Assembly: GCA_012512295.1 (NCBI GenBank)
Contig: JAAZDI010000219.1
Location: 1 to 7,994 of the forward strand
Reading direction: 5' to 3'
DNA: 7,994 bases
DNA from: Syntrophomonadaceae bacterium
GTDB taxonomy: Bacteria; Bacillota; Ch66; Ch109
Under the pieces are notes generated by a model that saw only the letters and a program-made list of their open reading frames with translations, was not told the origin of the DNA and ran no database searches. This document shows, piece by piece, positions 1 through 7,028 of this stretch. Both the position numbers and the translations under genes were made by a program. Each line of letters opens with the position of its first letter. The first letter of the stretch is position 1.

Positions 1-2335
1 ACGTCCCGGTTTCCAATCCCGAGGAAGGTGGCTTTGCGTCCGCCTGGTCCGCTGAGTTGCTTGATGATTCACCGATCTCGTCGTCAATTGAACCGGGTAA
101 TGGTTTTTCCGGCTCGTTTTCGGCTTCATTCTTTATCTCAGATTCGTCTTCTGACTGGTTCGACTGATCGTTTTCCGACTCGTTTGGTGATTCGTTATTT
201 ACATCATTAACTGATTGATTATTTGATTCAGTTCCGGGAGAATCAATCCCCACCGATGAGCCTCCCTCTGGCAAAGTTACTTCTCGATTGACCGGCGCTC
301 CTGTTTCTGGCTGCTGGTTTAGACCAAAGTATTCTTGAAATACCGCTCGGCAAACATAACCGGATGAAGTGCTGCCATGTCCGCCGTACTCGACTATCCC
401 GGCAAAAGCAATCTGAGGATTATCTGCCGGGGCAAAAGCAACAAATACACCGTGAAAATCTTTGTTTTTATCATCGCCCAGCCGCCCGGTTTGAGCAGTG
501 CCAGTTTTAGCGGCTACCCGAATCGTGTCCGGAAAATCACGGAAAAGCGACCAAGCAGTCCCTCCTGGTTGCGTAACCGCGACCATGGCTGTTTTTACCG
601 CCTCTAGATTCTCCGGGGAAATCGCCACCTGATTCAAGAGAGTCGGTCCAAACTGCCGAACAGTTTTCCCTTGCGGAGAGACAATGTGATCAACTAGATA
701 GGGCTGGAAATGCTGCCCGCCATTAGCCAGGGTAGCCACATAATTGGCCAGCTGCAGGGGGGTATAGTTATTATTGCCCTGACCAATTGACATATTAAAG
801 GTATCATAGGGCTGCCAGGAGGTCGCAAAGCGATAGTCAATGTCGTAAAGAGCTTCCAGCTGCTTTCGTTCTCGTTCCTTCTTTTTCAGCAAGTCGTTAT
901 ACGTCTTTTCATCCGGCGCCTGGGCCAGCAGGTCGGCGTATTTTTGTTCCAGTTCCTCGAAACGTTTTTGATACCGTTTTTCTAGAATAGCGGCATTTAA
1001 GTCCCTTTTCCATTGAGGATTAGGCAATAACCCCTGGGATTCACCCGGCAGATCAATCCCGGTCCGGCGCCCCAACCCAAATTGCTGGCCAACCATCACC
1101 ATCCGTTCCGGTCCGGCCAGCCGGCCGGCCTCTTGGAAATAGGTATTGCATGATTTTGCCATTCCTGTATAAAGATTCACCGGGCCGTGAGCACCGGTAC
1201 AGCCAATAAATGGTTTTACCGGATAATAGCCGGCGCAGCTAATCAATCTTTGTTGCGGTTTTACGGCCTGTGATTCCAAAGCGGCCAGCGCTGTAATCGG
1301 TTTAAAAGTTGACCCGGGTGGGTACACACCGGCAATTGCCCGGTTAATCGCCGCAGCGGGTTGCGAACGGTAATAAAAATCAACCATGTCTTGGGACATC
1401 GAACCAACAAAATCATTAGGGTTCAGGTTAGGCCGACTGGCCATCGCTAAAATAGCCCCAGTCTTAACGTCAATCACAACCGCAGCCCCAGCCTTAGCCT
1501 TCTCCTTCCCCTGCTGCTGCAGCGCCAGTAAAGTCTCATCCAGACTTTTTTCCAGGGTCTGCTGCAATTTGGCGTCTAGAGTAAGGATCAGGCTATTGCC
1601 GGGAGTAGCGGCTACCGTCGTCAATTCGGAAATTGGCCGATTATAGGTATTAACCTCAACCTGACGGGCACCGTCTAAGCCACGAAGATATTCTTCGTAA
1701 ACCTTTTCCAGACCGTCTTTGCCAATCAGGTCGCCCGGTTTGTAATAACCACCCTCTTCAGCTTGCTGGTTGCGTTGATTTAATTCATCCGCATTAATTT
1801 CCCGGACAAATCCCAACAAATGACCGGCTATAGGGTCGCCATTCTCCGTAGAAAAGGGATAGTCCCGAATTGGTTCAACCTCGATATTTACGCCGGGTAA
1901 ATCACGCCGGGCTTCTTCCAGCCGAGTAATCATGGTCATATCAATGTCCCGCTTAATTAAGATCGGTTCGTAACGACGTCCTTGATGCTGCTTAATCTGT
2001 TCTTGGATTGAAGCCGGCGTTATCTCTGGATAGGTTGATCCTAGAATTTCCGCTAGCCGATTAATCACTGCCTCGGGGATAGTGCCCCCGCTTTGGTCCA
2101 AGGTAACTGAAAAGACTTGTTTGTTTTTCGCCAACACAACGCCATTACGGTCTAATATTTCGCCACGTGGGGCTTGAATGGGAATTATCCGAACCCGGTT
2201 CTCCTCGGATTGGGTGCGGTAAGCGCTGGCTTCAACGACCTGCAACATAAACAACCGCACCAAAATGAGCACAAAGATGCCAACGACGATTAGCCAGTAA
2301 ATCCTTAGGCGATCTTCCACTTGCTTGGTTTTCAT
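1..2335 (-). CDS. mrdA: Penicillin-binding protein 2 (class B transpeptidase), 3' end cut by the window
   Basis: Class B PBP that cross-links peptidoglycan during cell elongation, anchored in the membrane and acting outside it. My translation from the ATG at 2333-2335 stays open for 778 codons to the window edge; the stop is not seen. An AGGGTGG ribosome site (2340-2346) lies four bases upstream. Residues 11-32 form one membrane anchor. The dimerisation domain follows (about 50-235, with APRGEILDRNG near 55), then the transpeptidase domain (about 283-670). Its catalytic motifs are STFK (S342, codon 1310-1312), SCN (395-397) and KTGT (610-613). SIGQG at 516-520 is also typical. Two features are odd. 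A charged, heptad-like insertion (about 444-506) sits between the PNPQWK and WQPYDTF segments. From about residue 693 a low-complexity tail rich in E, D, N, S and Q runs to the edge, so the protein exceeds the usual 600-700 residues. The context after mreBCD favours the elongation PBP2 over SpoVD or a division PBP. Confidence 0.93.
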   Translation of the reverse strand, partial: MKTKQVEDRLRIYWLIVVGIFVLILVRLFMLQVVEASAYRTQSEENRVRIIPIQAPRGEILDRNGVVLAKNKQVFSVTLDQSGGTIPEAVINRLAEILGSTYPEITPASIQEQIKQHQGRRYEPILIKRDIDMTMITRLEEARRDLPGVNIEVEPIRDYPFSTENGDPIAGHLLGFVREINADELNQRNQQAEEGGYYKPGDLIGKDGLEKVYEEYLRGLDGARQVEVNTYNRPISELTTVAATPGNSLILTLDAKLQQTLEKSLDETLLALQQQGKEKAKAGAAVVIDVKTGAILAMASRPNLNPNDFVGSMSQDMVDFYYRSQPAAAINRAIAGVYPPGSTFKPITALAALESQAVKPQQRLISCAGYYPVKPFIGCTGAHGPVNLYTGMAKSCNTYFQEAGRLAGPERMVMVGQQFGLGRRTGIDLPGESQGLLPNPQWKRDLNAAILEKRYQKRFEELEQKYADLLAQAPDEKTYNDLLKKKERERKQLEALYDIDYRFATSWQPYDTFNMSIGQGNNNYTPLQLANYVATLANGGQHFQPYLVDHIVSPQGKTVRQFGPTLLNQVAISPENLEAVKTAMVAVTQPGGTAWSLFRDFPDTIRVAAKTGTAQTGRLGDDKNKDFHGVFVAFAPADNPQIAFAGIVEYGGHGSTSSGYVCRAVFQEYFGLNQQPETGAPVNREVTLPEGGSSVGIDSPGTESNNQSVNDVNNESPNESENDQSNQSEDESEIKNEAENEPEKPLPGSIDDEIGESSSNSADQADAKPPSSGLETGT

Positions 2336-2350
2336 ATTACCACCCTGTCT

Positions 2351-2570
2351 AGACGTTAGACGTTTGGACGTTGGACGTTGGATGTTCGACGCAAGTCGTA
2401 AAACGTGAGGTGTAAGGTGTAATAGGTAAGGCGTAAAGATCTAGAATAGGGTTTTACGTTTTGCGTTTCATGTTTACGTTTTTCGTATTACGTTTTGTGC
2501 TCTTCGTTGCATGTTTTTATTGCGCGTTTCTCGTTTAGATTTTTTGTTTTTAACGTTTTTTATGTTTCGT
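2351..2570. repeat. Degenerate 7-bp repeat block between mreD and the PBP2 gene
   Basis: This fills almost the whole 235-bp gap. Read on the plus strand there are three sub-blocks. At 2351-2386 there are five near-tandem units (AGACGTT twice, GGACGTT twice, GGATGTT) with one extra T. At 2391-2439 seven consecutive heptamers keep exact 7-bp phase, mostly of form GTAAGGT or GTAAAAC. From 2452 to about 2570 units of form TTTTACG, TTTTGCG and TTTTTCG continue with occasional 6- or 9-bp slips, up to the mreD stop. The middle block resembles the reverse complement of the right block; CGTAAAAC (2397-2404) and GTTTTACG (2451-2458) are exact inverted copies. No reading frame, promoter or clear terminator was seen in it. 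The period is directly visible; its function is unknown to me. Confidence 0.75.
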
Positions 2571-3062
2571 TTAATCAGGCTTAAGGCTGCCTCGCGTACT
2601 AGAAATAAGAAATTTACCATAAAACAGAGGAACTAAGAATGTGTTATACAAAGCTTCGATCAGGCCGATGCGCAAGGCAGTAAAGCCGGAAAAGCCAATA
2701 CCGGCAAGGTTAGTAAACAGCAGCATTAACAAGCCGTGCAATATAGTAAATACAAAAACAAGAACCAGGGGAACAATAATATTTTCTTTAAAGACTTTGT
2801 TAGCTAACCAACCAGTAAGGTAACCGGTAATGGCTAAAGCTAGTAGGTTCATGCCAACTAATCTTCCCCGGAGCAAATCCTGCGACAATCCGGCTACCGC
2901 CCCAAAGACTGTTCCACCCCGCACTCCGTTGAACAACGCAAAAAAAATCACCAGGATCAAGACTAGATCTGGTTTAATTTTTAGGGGGAGTACGCCTATC
3001 AACGTTGACTGAAGCAATAAACTGCCTAACAATAATAAGGCGATGATTCCATATCGGCGCAC
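2571..3062 (-). CDS. mreD: Rod shape-determining protein MreD
   Basis: Integral membrane partner of MreC in the elongation complex that guides lateral wall synthesis. The 163-residue protein is almost entirely hydrophobic, with about five or six membrane segments (roughly 5-22, 33-64, 70-90, 96-118, 130-152) and no catalytic motif. PDL at 31-33 and the G-rich stretch leading to QDLLRG (61-66) fit the MreD family, whose usual length is about 160-180. The start is GTG at 3060-3062; AGGAG (3072-3076) lies nine bases upstream, and no in-frame ATG is nearby. Only 26 bases separate it from mreC, so the two are surely co-transcribed. MreD sequences diverge strongly, so the call rests on topology, length and position after mreC as well as motifs. 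The TAA stop abuts the heptad repeat block. Confidence 0.92.
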   Translation of the reverse strand: MRRYGIIALLLLGSLLLQSTLIGVLPLKIKPDLVLILVIFFALFNGVRGGTVFGAVAGLSQDLLRGRLVGMNLLALAITGYLTGWLANKVFKENIIVPLVLVFVFTILHGLLMLLFTNLAGIGFSGFTALRIGLIEALYNTFLVPLFYGKFLISSTRGSLKPD

Positions 3063-3088
3063 AACTTAAATCTCCTAATCTTACCATG

Positions 3089-3943
3089 CTATTCACTAAC
3101 AACTGGAGCACCGTTTAAAATTATAAATACCTCTTCCAATCGATCGAAGTCTACGCTGGGTTCAATAATGGCATATTTCTGCAAACCACTAGGCTCAGCC
3201 TCACGATCAACCATTGATACCTGCCCAATTCGAATCCCGGTCGGAAAAATATCTCCCAGGCCAGAGGTTACCACATACTGACCGGGCTCTACCAGAGCGT
3301 CGTAAGGAATATGCTTCATAATCAGGGTGTCTGTCCCATCGCCTACACCCTCAACAATGCCAGGGATACGACTATCCTGAAGGAGCACCACAGAACCGAC
3401 CGGTCCTTCCCGGTCGGTGATCAGCAGAACCTCAGCACTATGGCGGCTAACCGTCATGACCCGACCAATGAGCCCTTCAGGAGTAATCACGACCATGTTT
3501 TTCGCTACTCCATCATCGGTCCCTCGATTTAAAACTAAAGTACTGTACCAATTACTTGGACTGCGGGCAATTACGGAAGCACTTAATAATTCATACTGCG
3601 GGTTTTCCTCCTTAAAGGCCAGCAAACCCCGCAGTCGGTCAACTTCCTGCTTTGCTTCAAGCAACTGGTTATTCTCCCACTGGAGCATCCTGATTTGCTG
3701 ACGCAGATTTTCGTTATCCGCTAAGAGGCGATCTATTTCGGCAAAGTACCCCGTAATCCCGCCAACTTTATCCAAAAGAATAGTTAAACCACCCTGAATT
3801 GGAGCAAATCCATCCCGGATCGCTCTTTCCAGCGCAGTCAACTCAACCCTTTCGGCAGACGTAACCCGCATTAGCAGCATTATGCTTACCACGATAACTA
3901 CTGTTCCCAGAATGGAGCGGGAAAACCATCGGGGCAAGACCAT
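3089..3943 (-). CDS. mreC: Rod shape-determining protein MreC
   Basis: Bitopic membrane protein that links cytoplasmic MreB to the wall-synthesis enzymes outside the cell, including PBP2. The 284 residues show a short basic N-terminus, one membrane segment (about 11-27), a coiled coil (about 68-112, with NENLRQQIRMLQWENNQLL) and a beta-rich extracellular domain. Family signatures are RSPSNWYSTLVLNRG (127-141), GLIGRV (157-162), SGLGDIFPTGIRIGQV (227-242) and EPSVDFDRLEEVFI near the C-terminus. Length is typical. The ATG at 3941-3943 follows an AAGGGG/GGGGGTGG purine-rich stretch. It starts 26 bases after the mreB stop and ends 26 bases before mreD, which indicates one transcript. A GTG or later ATG start would cut into the N-terminal anchor, so the assigned start is preferred. 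Confidence 0.96.
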   Translation of the reverse strand: MVLPRWFSRSILGTVVIVVSIMLLMRVTSAERVELTALERAIRDGFAPIQGGLTILLDKVGGITGYFAEIDRLLADNENLRQQIRMLQWENNQLLEAKQEVDRLRGLLAFKEENPQYELLSASVIARSPSNWYSTLVLNRGTDDGVAKNMVVITPEGLIGRVMTVSRHSAEVLLITDREGPVGSVVLLQDSRIPGIVEGVGDGTDTLIMKHIPYDALVEPGQYVVTSGLGDIFPTGIRIGQVSMVDREAEPSGLQKYAIIEPSVDFDRLEEVFIILNGAPVVSE

Positions 3944-3969
3944 CCACCCCCAACCCCTTAAGTATCAAC

Positions 3970-4992
3970 CTAGGAAAATTTTTTGGGTGAAATAAGAACG
4001 CGCTTTAACACTTCAATGTTCTCAAGGACCTTCCCGGTTCCCAAGGCGACGGCTGATAGAGCCTCCTCGGCGATATGGACCGGCATCCCGGTCTCTTGAC
4101 TAACCAGTTGATCTAATCCTTTAAGCAAAGAGCCACCCCCGGCCAAAACTATCCCCCGATCCATAATATCAGCCGCCAGTTCTGGCGGTGTCCTTTCCAG
4201 ACAAAGCTTAATTCCGTCGACAATCTGATTGACCGGATCAGCTAAAGCCATCTGAATTTCTTCCGCGGTTACACTAACCGTCTTCGGCAAGCCAGAGACA
4301 AGATCCCGTCCCCGCACCTCATAATTAACTGGCTGGCCATCCCAAATGGCTGATCCAATTTGAATTTTTATGGACTCCGCGGTTCGTTCCCCGATCAGTA
4401 AATTATAGTATTTTTTCAAATGTTGAATAATCGAATCATCCATCTCATCACCGGCGGTCCGAATCGACTGGCTGTTAACAATCCCCCCCTGAGAGATCAC
4501 GGCCACCTCAGTTGTGCCGCCGCCAATATCGACGATCATGTTACCCGTCGGTTCATGAACTGGCAGACCAGCCCCAATAGCCGCTGCCATGGGCTCCTCA
4601 ATTAAATAGGCCTCTTTGGCATTGGCCGACAGAGCTGCTTCTCTAACGGCCCGCTCTTCAACGGCGGTTACTCCGGAAGGAACACTGATGATTACCCTGG
4701 GCCAAACTAGAAAGCTATGCCGCTTCAAAACCTTGGTAATAAAATGCTTTAACATGGCCTGAGTTGTATCAAAATCAGCGATAACCCCATCTTTCATGGG
4801 ACGAATGGCGATAATATTGCCTGGTGTTCGGCCAATCATTTCTTTGGCTTCTTCACCGACTGCCAACACTTGTTTGGTATCACGTTGAATGGCCACCACA
4901 GATGGTTCCCGCACGACGATTCCTTTCCCTTTTAAATGCACCAAAGTATTGGCAGTACCCAAATCGATACCCAGATCTTTTGCAAAAAACAT
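3970..4992 (-). CDS. mreB: Cell shape-determining actin homologue MreB
   Basis: Bacterial actin that forms membrane-bound ATP-dependent filaments and directs the elongation complex. The 340-residue protein has the actin-fold nucleotide motifs: phosphate-1 DLGIDLGTANT (6-16), phosphate-2 DIGGGTTEV (155-163) and the adenosine loop IVLAGGGSLLKGL (281-293). IEEPMAAAIGAG (131-142) is the conserved catalytic-side segment. The hydrophobic N-terminus MFFAKD suits membrane contact. Length matches the family (about 330-347). The ATG at 4990-4992 follows GGAAGGGG at nine-base spacing. It is the first gene of the mreBCD run and has its own promoter just upstream. Position beside radC and maf, as in Bacillus subtilis, favours MreB proper over the paralogues Mbl or MreBH, though sequence alone would not exclude them. 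Confidence 0.97.
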   Translation of the reverse strand: MFFAKDLGIDLGTANTLVHLKGKGIVVREPSVVAIQRDTKQVLAVGEEAKEMIGRTPGNIIAIRPMKDGVIADFDTTQAMLKHFITKVLKRHSFLVWPRVIISVPSGVTAVEERAVREAALSANAKEAYLIEEPMAAAIGAGLPVHEPTGNMIVDIGGGTTEVAVISQGGIVNSQSIRTAGDEMDDSIIQHLKKYYNLLIGERTAESIKIQIGSAIWDGQPVNYEVRGRDLVSGLPKTVSVTAEEIQMALADPVNQIVDGIKLCLERTPPELAADIMDRGIVLAGGGSLLKGLDQLVSQETGMPVHIAEEALSAVALGTGKVLENIEVLKRVLISPKKFS

Positions 4993-5018
4993 ATAATAAT
5001 ACCCCTTCCTAAAGCCTA

Positions 5019-5048
5019 ATTATATAGGAACTGGTACAAAACTATCAA
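5019..5048 (-). promoter_or_regulatory. Predicted sigma-A promoter of mreBCD
   Basis: On the minus strand TTGATA (5043-5048) and a perfect TATAAT (5019-5024) are separated by 18 bases. The mreB ATG lies 26 bases beyond the -10 box, leaving a leader of roughly 20 bases that includes the GGAAGGGG ribosome site. This suggests that mreB, mreC and mreD can be transcribed independently of radC and maf. Match to the consensus is seen directly; activity is inferred. Confidence 0.65.
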
Positions 5049-5051
5049 TGC

Positions 5052-5073
5052 CTAGCCCCTCCCCTTGGGCTAG
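5052..5073 (-). terminator. Inverted repeat between radC and the mreB promoter, possible weak terminator
   Basis: CTAGCCC (5052-5058) and GGGCTAG (5067-5073) are exact inverted copies with an eight-base loop, 24 bases beyond the radC stop. The sequence after the stem on the minus strand (GCATTGATAGTTTTG) has only a poor U-run, so termination would be weak. It ends three bases from the -35 box of the mreB promoter, so a protein-binding site is an alternative. Confidence 0.35.
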
Positions 5074-5097
5074 AAATAAAAACCATCAAATTGCCGT

Positions 5098-5799
5098 TTA
5101 AGGTATCAGCGCCTGCTCTTTTAAACTGACAAACCGGGTATCGCCGATAACTACATGGTCAAGTACCTCAATGCCAATTAACTTACCTACCTCCACTAAT
5201 CGCCGGGTTACCTCAATATCTTCCCGGCTGGGCGTTGGGTCGCCACTGGGGTGGTTATGCACCAAAATCAGATTAGCCGCACTTTTCCCAATCGCGGTCT
5301 TAAAAAGTTCCCGAGGATGCACCAAAGACGAACTAAGACTCCCAATCGAAATTGTCTCTACCCCTAGCACCTGATTTTTTGTATTCAAACACAAGGCCCG
5401 AAAATGTTCTCGATCCAGGAAACGCATCTCTTCCATAACTAAGTGCGCCACATCTTCGGGGCACTTAATCACTGGTCGCACTTCTGGGCTCAGGGATACT
5501 AGTCTTTTCCCCAGTTCAAGCGCAGCTTTGATTTGAGCCACTTTAGCCAGTCCAATCCCTTTGTGCCGCGTTAATTCCTCTGGCGTGGCTTCCGCTAAGT
5601 AACGCAGTCCCCCAGGATGCGCCAAAATCTGGCCGGCTAACTCCAAAGCGGTGTATTCTGGAGTACCGGTCCGCAACAAGATTGCGAGTAGTTCTGCATT
5701 AGATAACGAAGCTGCACCATGCAAAGTTATGCGTTCGCGCGGTCGACAGTCTGCCGGCAGGTCCTTAATGGTATAATGGTATTCGGTATCTTTCAGCAT
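5098..5799 (-). CDS. radC: RadC family JAMM/MPN-domain protein
   Basis: The 233-residue protein belongs to the RadC (formerly DNA repair RadC) family. An N-terminal helical part includes the helix-hairpin-helix stretch RHKGIGLAKVAQIKAALELG (78-97) and SLSNAELLAILLRTG near 31-45. The C-terminal half carries the JAMM metal-binding signature HNHPSGDPTPSREDI, with H181, H183 and D194 as expected zinc ligands. Length is usual for full-length RadC. The ATG at 5797-5799 follows a GGAGG site about ten bases upstream. Cellular function is not settled: the original repair assignment in E. coli was withdrawn, and the JAMM fold suggests a metal-dependent hydrolase with unknown substrate. It lies between maf and mreB, a conserved arrangement in Bacillota. 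I found no convincing promoter in the 108 bases between it and maf. Confidence 0.96.
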   Translation of the reverse strand: MLKDTEYHYTIKDLPADCRPRERITLHGAASLSNAELLAILLRTGTPEYTALELAGQILAHPGGLRYLAEATPEELTRHKGIGLAKVAQIKAALELGKRLVSLSPEVRPVIKCPEDVAHLVMEEMRFLDREHFRALCLNTKNQVLGVETISIGSLSSSLVHPRELFKTAIGKSAANLILVHNHPSGDPTPSREDIEVTRRLVEVGKLIGIEVLDHVVIGDTRFVSLKEQALIP

Positions 5800-5875
5800 T
5801 AACGGGAATCCTCCGACCGAGACTATTTTATTTTAGAGTAGACCTCTATCCTGCTTGACAGCACTATCAGAACAT

Positions 5876-5909
5876 CAAAAATTACGAGTTAAAGCCTAGG
5901 CTTGTAATT
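5876..5909 (-). terminator. Palindrome after maf, possible weak terminator
   Basis: A perfect 12-bp palindrome AAGCCTAGGCTT (5892-5903) sits inside outer arms ATTAC (5881-5885) and GTAAT (5904-5908), with an unpaired TAACTC bulge. On the minus strand the structure is followed by TTTTTG. It overlaps the maf stop codon. The interrupted stem and short U-run make it a weak terminator at best; a dimeric protein site is also possible. Confidence 0.3.
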
Positions 5910-6492
5910 AGCGCCAACTCTGATGAACCTCAATGCCCATCTGCTTTAACATCCGAACCAGCCGGGCCAGCGGCAATCCAACCACATTGAAATAACAGCC
6001 TTCAATCCGCTCAACCAGGATTGCTCCTTTTTCTTGAATGCCGTAAGCTCCGGCTTTATCGAGCGGTTCACCCGTGTTGACATAGGCGGTGATTTCTTCT
6101 AAAGTCAAGGTTCGAAACTGGACCAAAGTTGATTCGACCTCGCTTAACGCTTGTCCGCTTTGGCTATCGACCAAGGCTACTCCGGTCAGCACTTGATGTT
6201 GTTGTCCACTAAGACGCGATAGCATTTGAACGGCCATCTCGCGGGAATCCGGTTTTCCAAGCACTTCTTGACCCAACACAACTATCGTATCCGCCCCAAT
6301 AACCAAGCCGGCCGGCAGGGTCTCGGCTACAGCCAGGGCTTTTTGCAAGGCCAAGCCTTTAACCTGTTCAAGCAGGTCAAGATGTGGTTTAATAATTTCC
6401 GCAGTAACTGCTGGCCGGACTATAAAATCCAGACCAATCTTTTTTAACAACTCCGCTCTCCGCGGTGAAGCGGAAGCTAACACTAACTGCAT
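5908..6492 (-). CDS. maf: Maf family nucleoside triphosphate pyrophosphatase
   Basis: Hydrolyses non-canonical or excess nucleoside triphosphates to the monophosphate and pyrophosphate in the cytoplasm; overproduction in Bacillus inhibits septation. The 194 residues show the family signature LASASPRRAELL (5-16), GADTIV (66-71, with D68 the likely catalytic base), GKP (79-81), QQHQVLTGV (97-105) and DKAGAYGIQEKGA (145-157), then YFNVVGLPL (167-175). The DKAGAYGIQ form, K80 and Q153 suggest the YhdE/Bacillus Maf subgroup, acting on dTTP and UTP, rather than the YceF m7GTP subgroup; this subgroup call is inference. Length is standard. The ATG at 6490-6492 follows AGAGGAAGG. It is the first recognisable gene of the maf-radC pair that precedes mreBCD. 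Confidence 0.95.
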   Translation of the reverse strand: MQLVLASASPRRAELLKKIGLDFIVRPAVTAEIIKPHLDLLEQVKGLALQKALAVAETLPAGLVIGADTIVVLGQEVLGKPDSREMAVQMLSRLSGQQHQVLTGVALVDSQSGQALSEVESTLVQFRTLTLEEITAYVNTGEPLDKAGAYGIQEKGAILVERIEGCYFNVVGLPLARLVRMLKQMGIEVHQSWR

Positions 6493-6680
6493 ACAACCTT
6501 CCTCTGTCGGTTTTTAATCTTAACTGAGTAGTATAAGTTAGCCGGCAAATTCCATACGCTGCACGTTTCACAGTTTTCAACGCCGAAACCCAGGGCACAG
6601 AGCGCTGCCACAAGAAGCTATACCTAATAAATACGTTAGTCGCCCACCGGTTTGTCATGGCCGTTATAAAAAATGTTTGG
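6493..6680. other. 188-bp gap between the DUF4321 gene and maf, no gene seen
   Basis: A minus-strand reading frame (89 codons from 6658) crosses this gap and runs into maf in another frame, but it lacks a ribosome site and resembles nothing I know. A short stem GGCT/AGCC followed by CATTTTTTAT lies at the DUF4321 end (about 6665-6688), perhaps a weak terminator that overlaps the stop codon. A -10-like TATACT is present on the minus strand (6530-6535), without a recognisable -35. A promoter for maf would be expected here but I cannot point to one. Confidence 0.4.
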
Positions 6681-6941
6681 CTACAGCCGTCGGTAAATCA
6701 GGTAAGCTAGAATGAATCCTAAGACTGTCAGTAGATTTAATCTAAGGGCAAAGCCGAAAGTAACTGACAGAATCTGCAAATCAAGGGTTGTGGGAGGTAA
6801 GCCAATTACCTCGGTCTGACCAAGCAAACCTAACCCGGGCCACATTTTTACTAAAACAACACCCAGCCAACTGCCAATAATACCCCCAATTATCAGTAGG
6901 ATTAGCAATATCCAAGCACTTTTATCACTAAGTCCTCTCAT
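6681..6941 (-). CDS. DUF4321 small membrane protein
   Basis: An 86-residue protein with two predicted membrane segments (about 10-32 and 66-83) joined by a short loop. The loop and start of helix two contain GLPPTTLDLQILSVTFGF (47-64), the pattern I associate with DUF4321, a family of small proteins in Clostridia found close to maf, radC and mreB. The C-terminus YRRL is typical. Function is unknown; the membrane topology and repeated proximity to shape genes hint at an envelope role, which is inference. The ATG at 6939-6941 follows a run of seven G (6946-6952) at four-base spacing, an unusual homopolymeric ribosome site. It lies 87 bases after rex, with a terminator-like hairpin between. Confidence 0.85.
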   Translation of the reverse strand: MRGLSDKSAWILLILLIIGGIIGSWLGVVLVKMWPGLGLLGQTEVIGLPPTTLDLQILSVTFGFALRLNLLTVLGFILAYLIYRRL

Positions 6942-6970
6942 GCTACCCCCCCATTTCCAGACTCAATGAT

Positions 6971-7007
6971 CAACAAACAGAAATAACGCCTTCCAAGTGG
7001 AAGACGT
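6971..7007 (-). terminator. Likely intrinsic terminator of rex
   Basis: On the minus strand a nine-pair stem (one G-U pair) with a four-base ACTT loop spans 6986-7007: arms ACGTCTTCC and GGAAGGCGT. The stem is followed by TATTTCTGTTTGTTG, moderately U-rich but broken by C and G. It starts about 20 bases after the rex stop. Read-through into DUF4321 is possible given the imperfect U-run. Confidence 0.5.
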
Positions 7008-7028
7008 CAGTTGACCACTGCTCCAGCC

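Noticed and set aside
1386..1646. Plus-strand frame opposite the PBP2 gene
   Set aside because: It lies entirely antisense to the transpeptidase coding region, whose motifs are clear; the translation resembles no family. The other plus-strand frames are likewise shadows of minus-strand genes.
2345..2570. CRISPR array in the mreD-PBP2 gap
   Set aside because: Units are 7 bp, degenerate and contiguous, without 23-37 bp repeats or unique spacers.
5855..5885. Plus-strand TTGACA at 5855-5860 as a promoter
   Set aside because: No -10 box at 16-18 bases, and it would read into the antisense of maf.
6530..6558. Promoter for maf using TATACT at 6530-6535
   Set aside because: The sequence 16-18 bases upstream (GCGTATGG region) has no resemblance to TTGACA and there is no extended -10 TG.
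6559..6585. Possible outlying copy of the heptad repeat (CACGTTTCACAGTTTT)
   Set aside because: Only one unit-like word is present, without 7-bp phase on either side, so chance is the simpler explanation.
6389..6658. Minus-strand frame of 89 codons overlapping the start of maf
   Set aside because: No ribosome site before its ATG, more than 100 bases overlap with a certain gene in another frame, and no recognisable family or coding-like composition.
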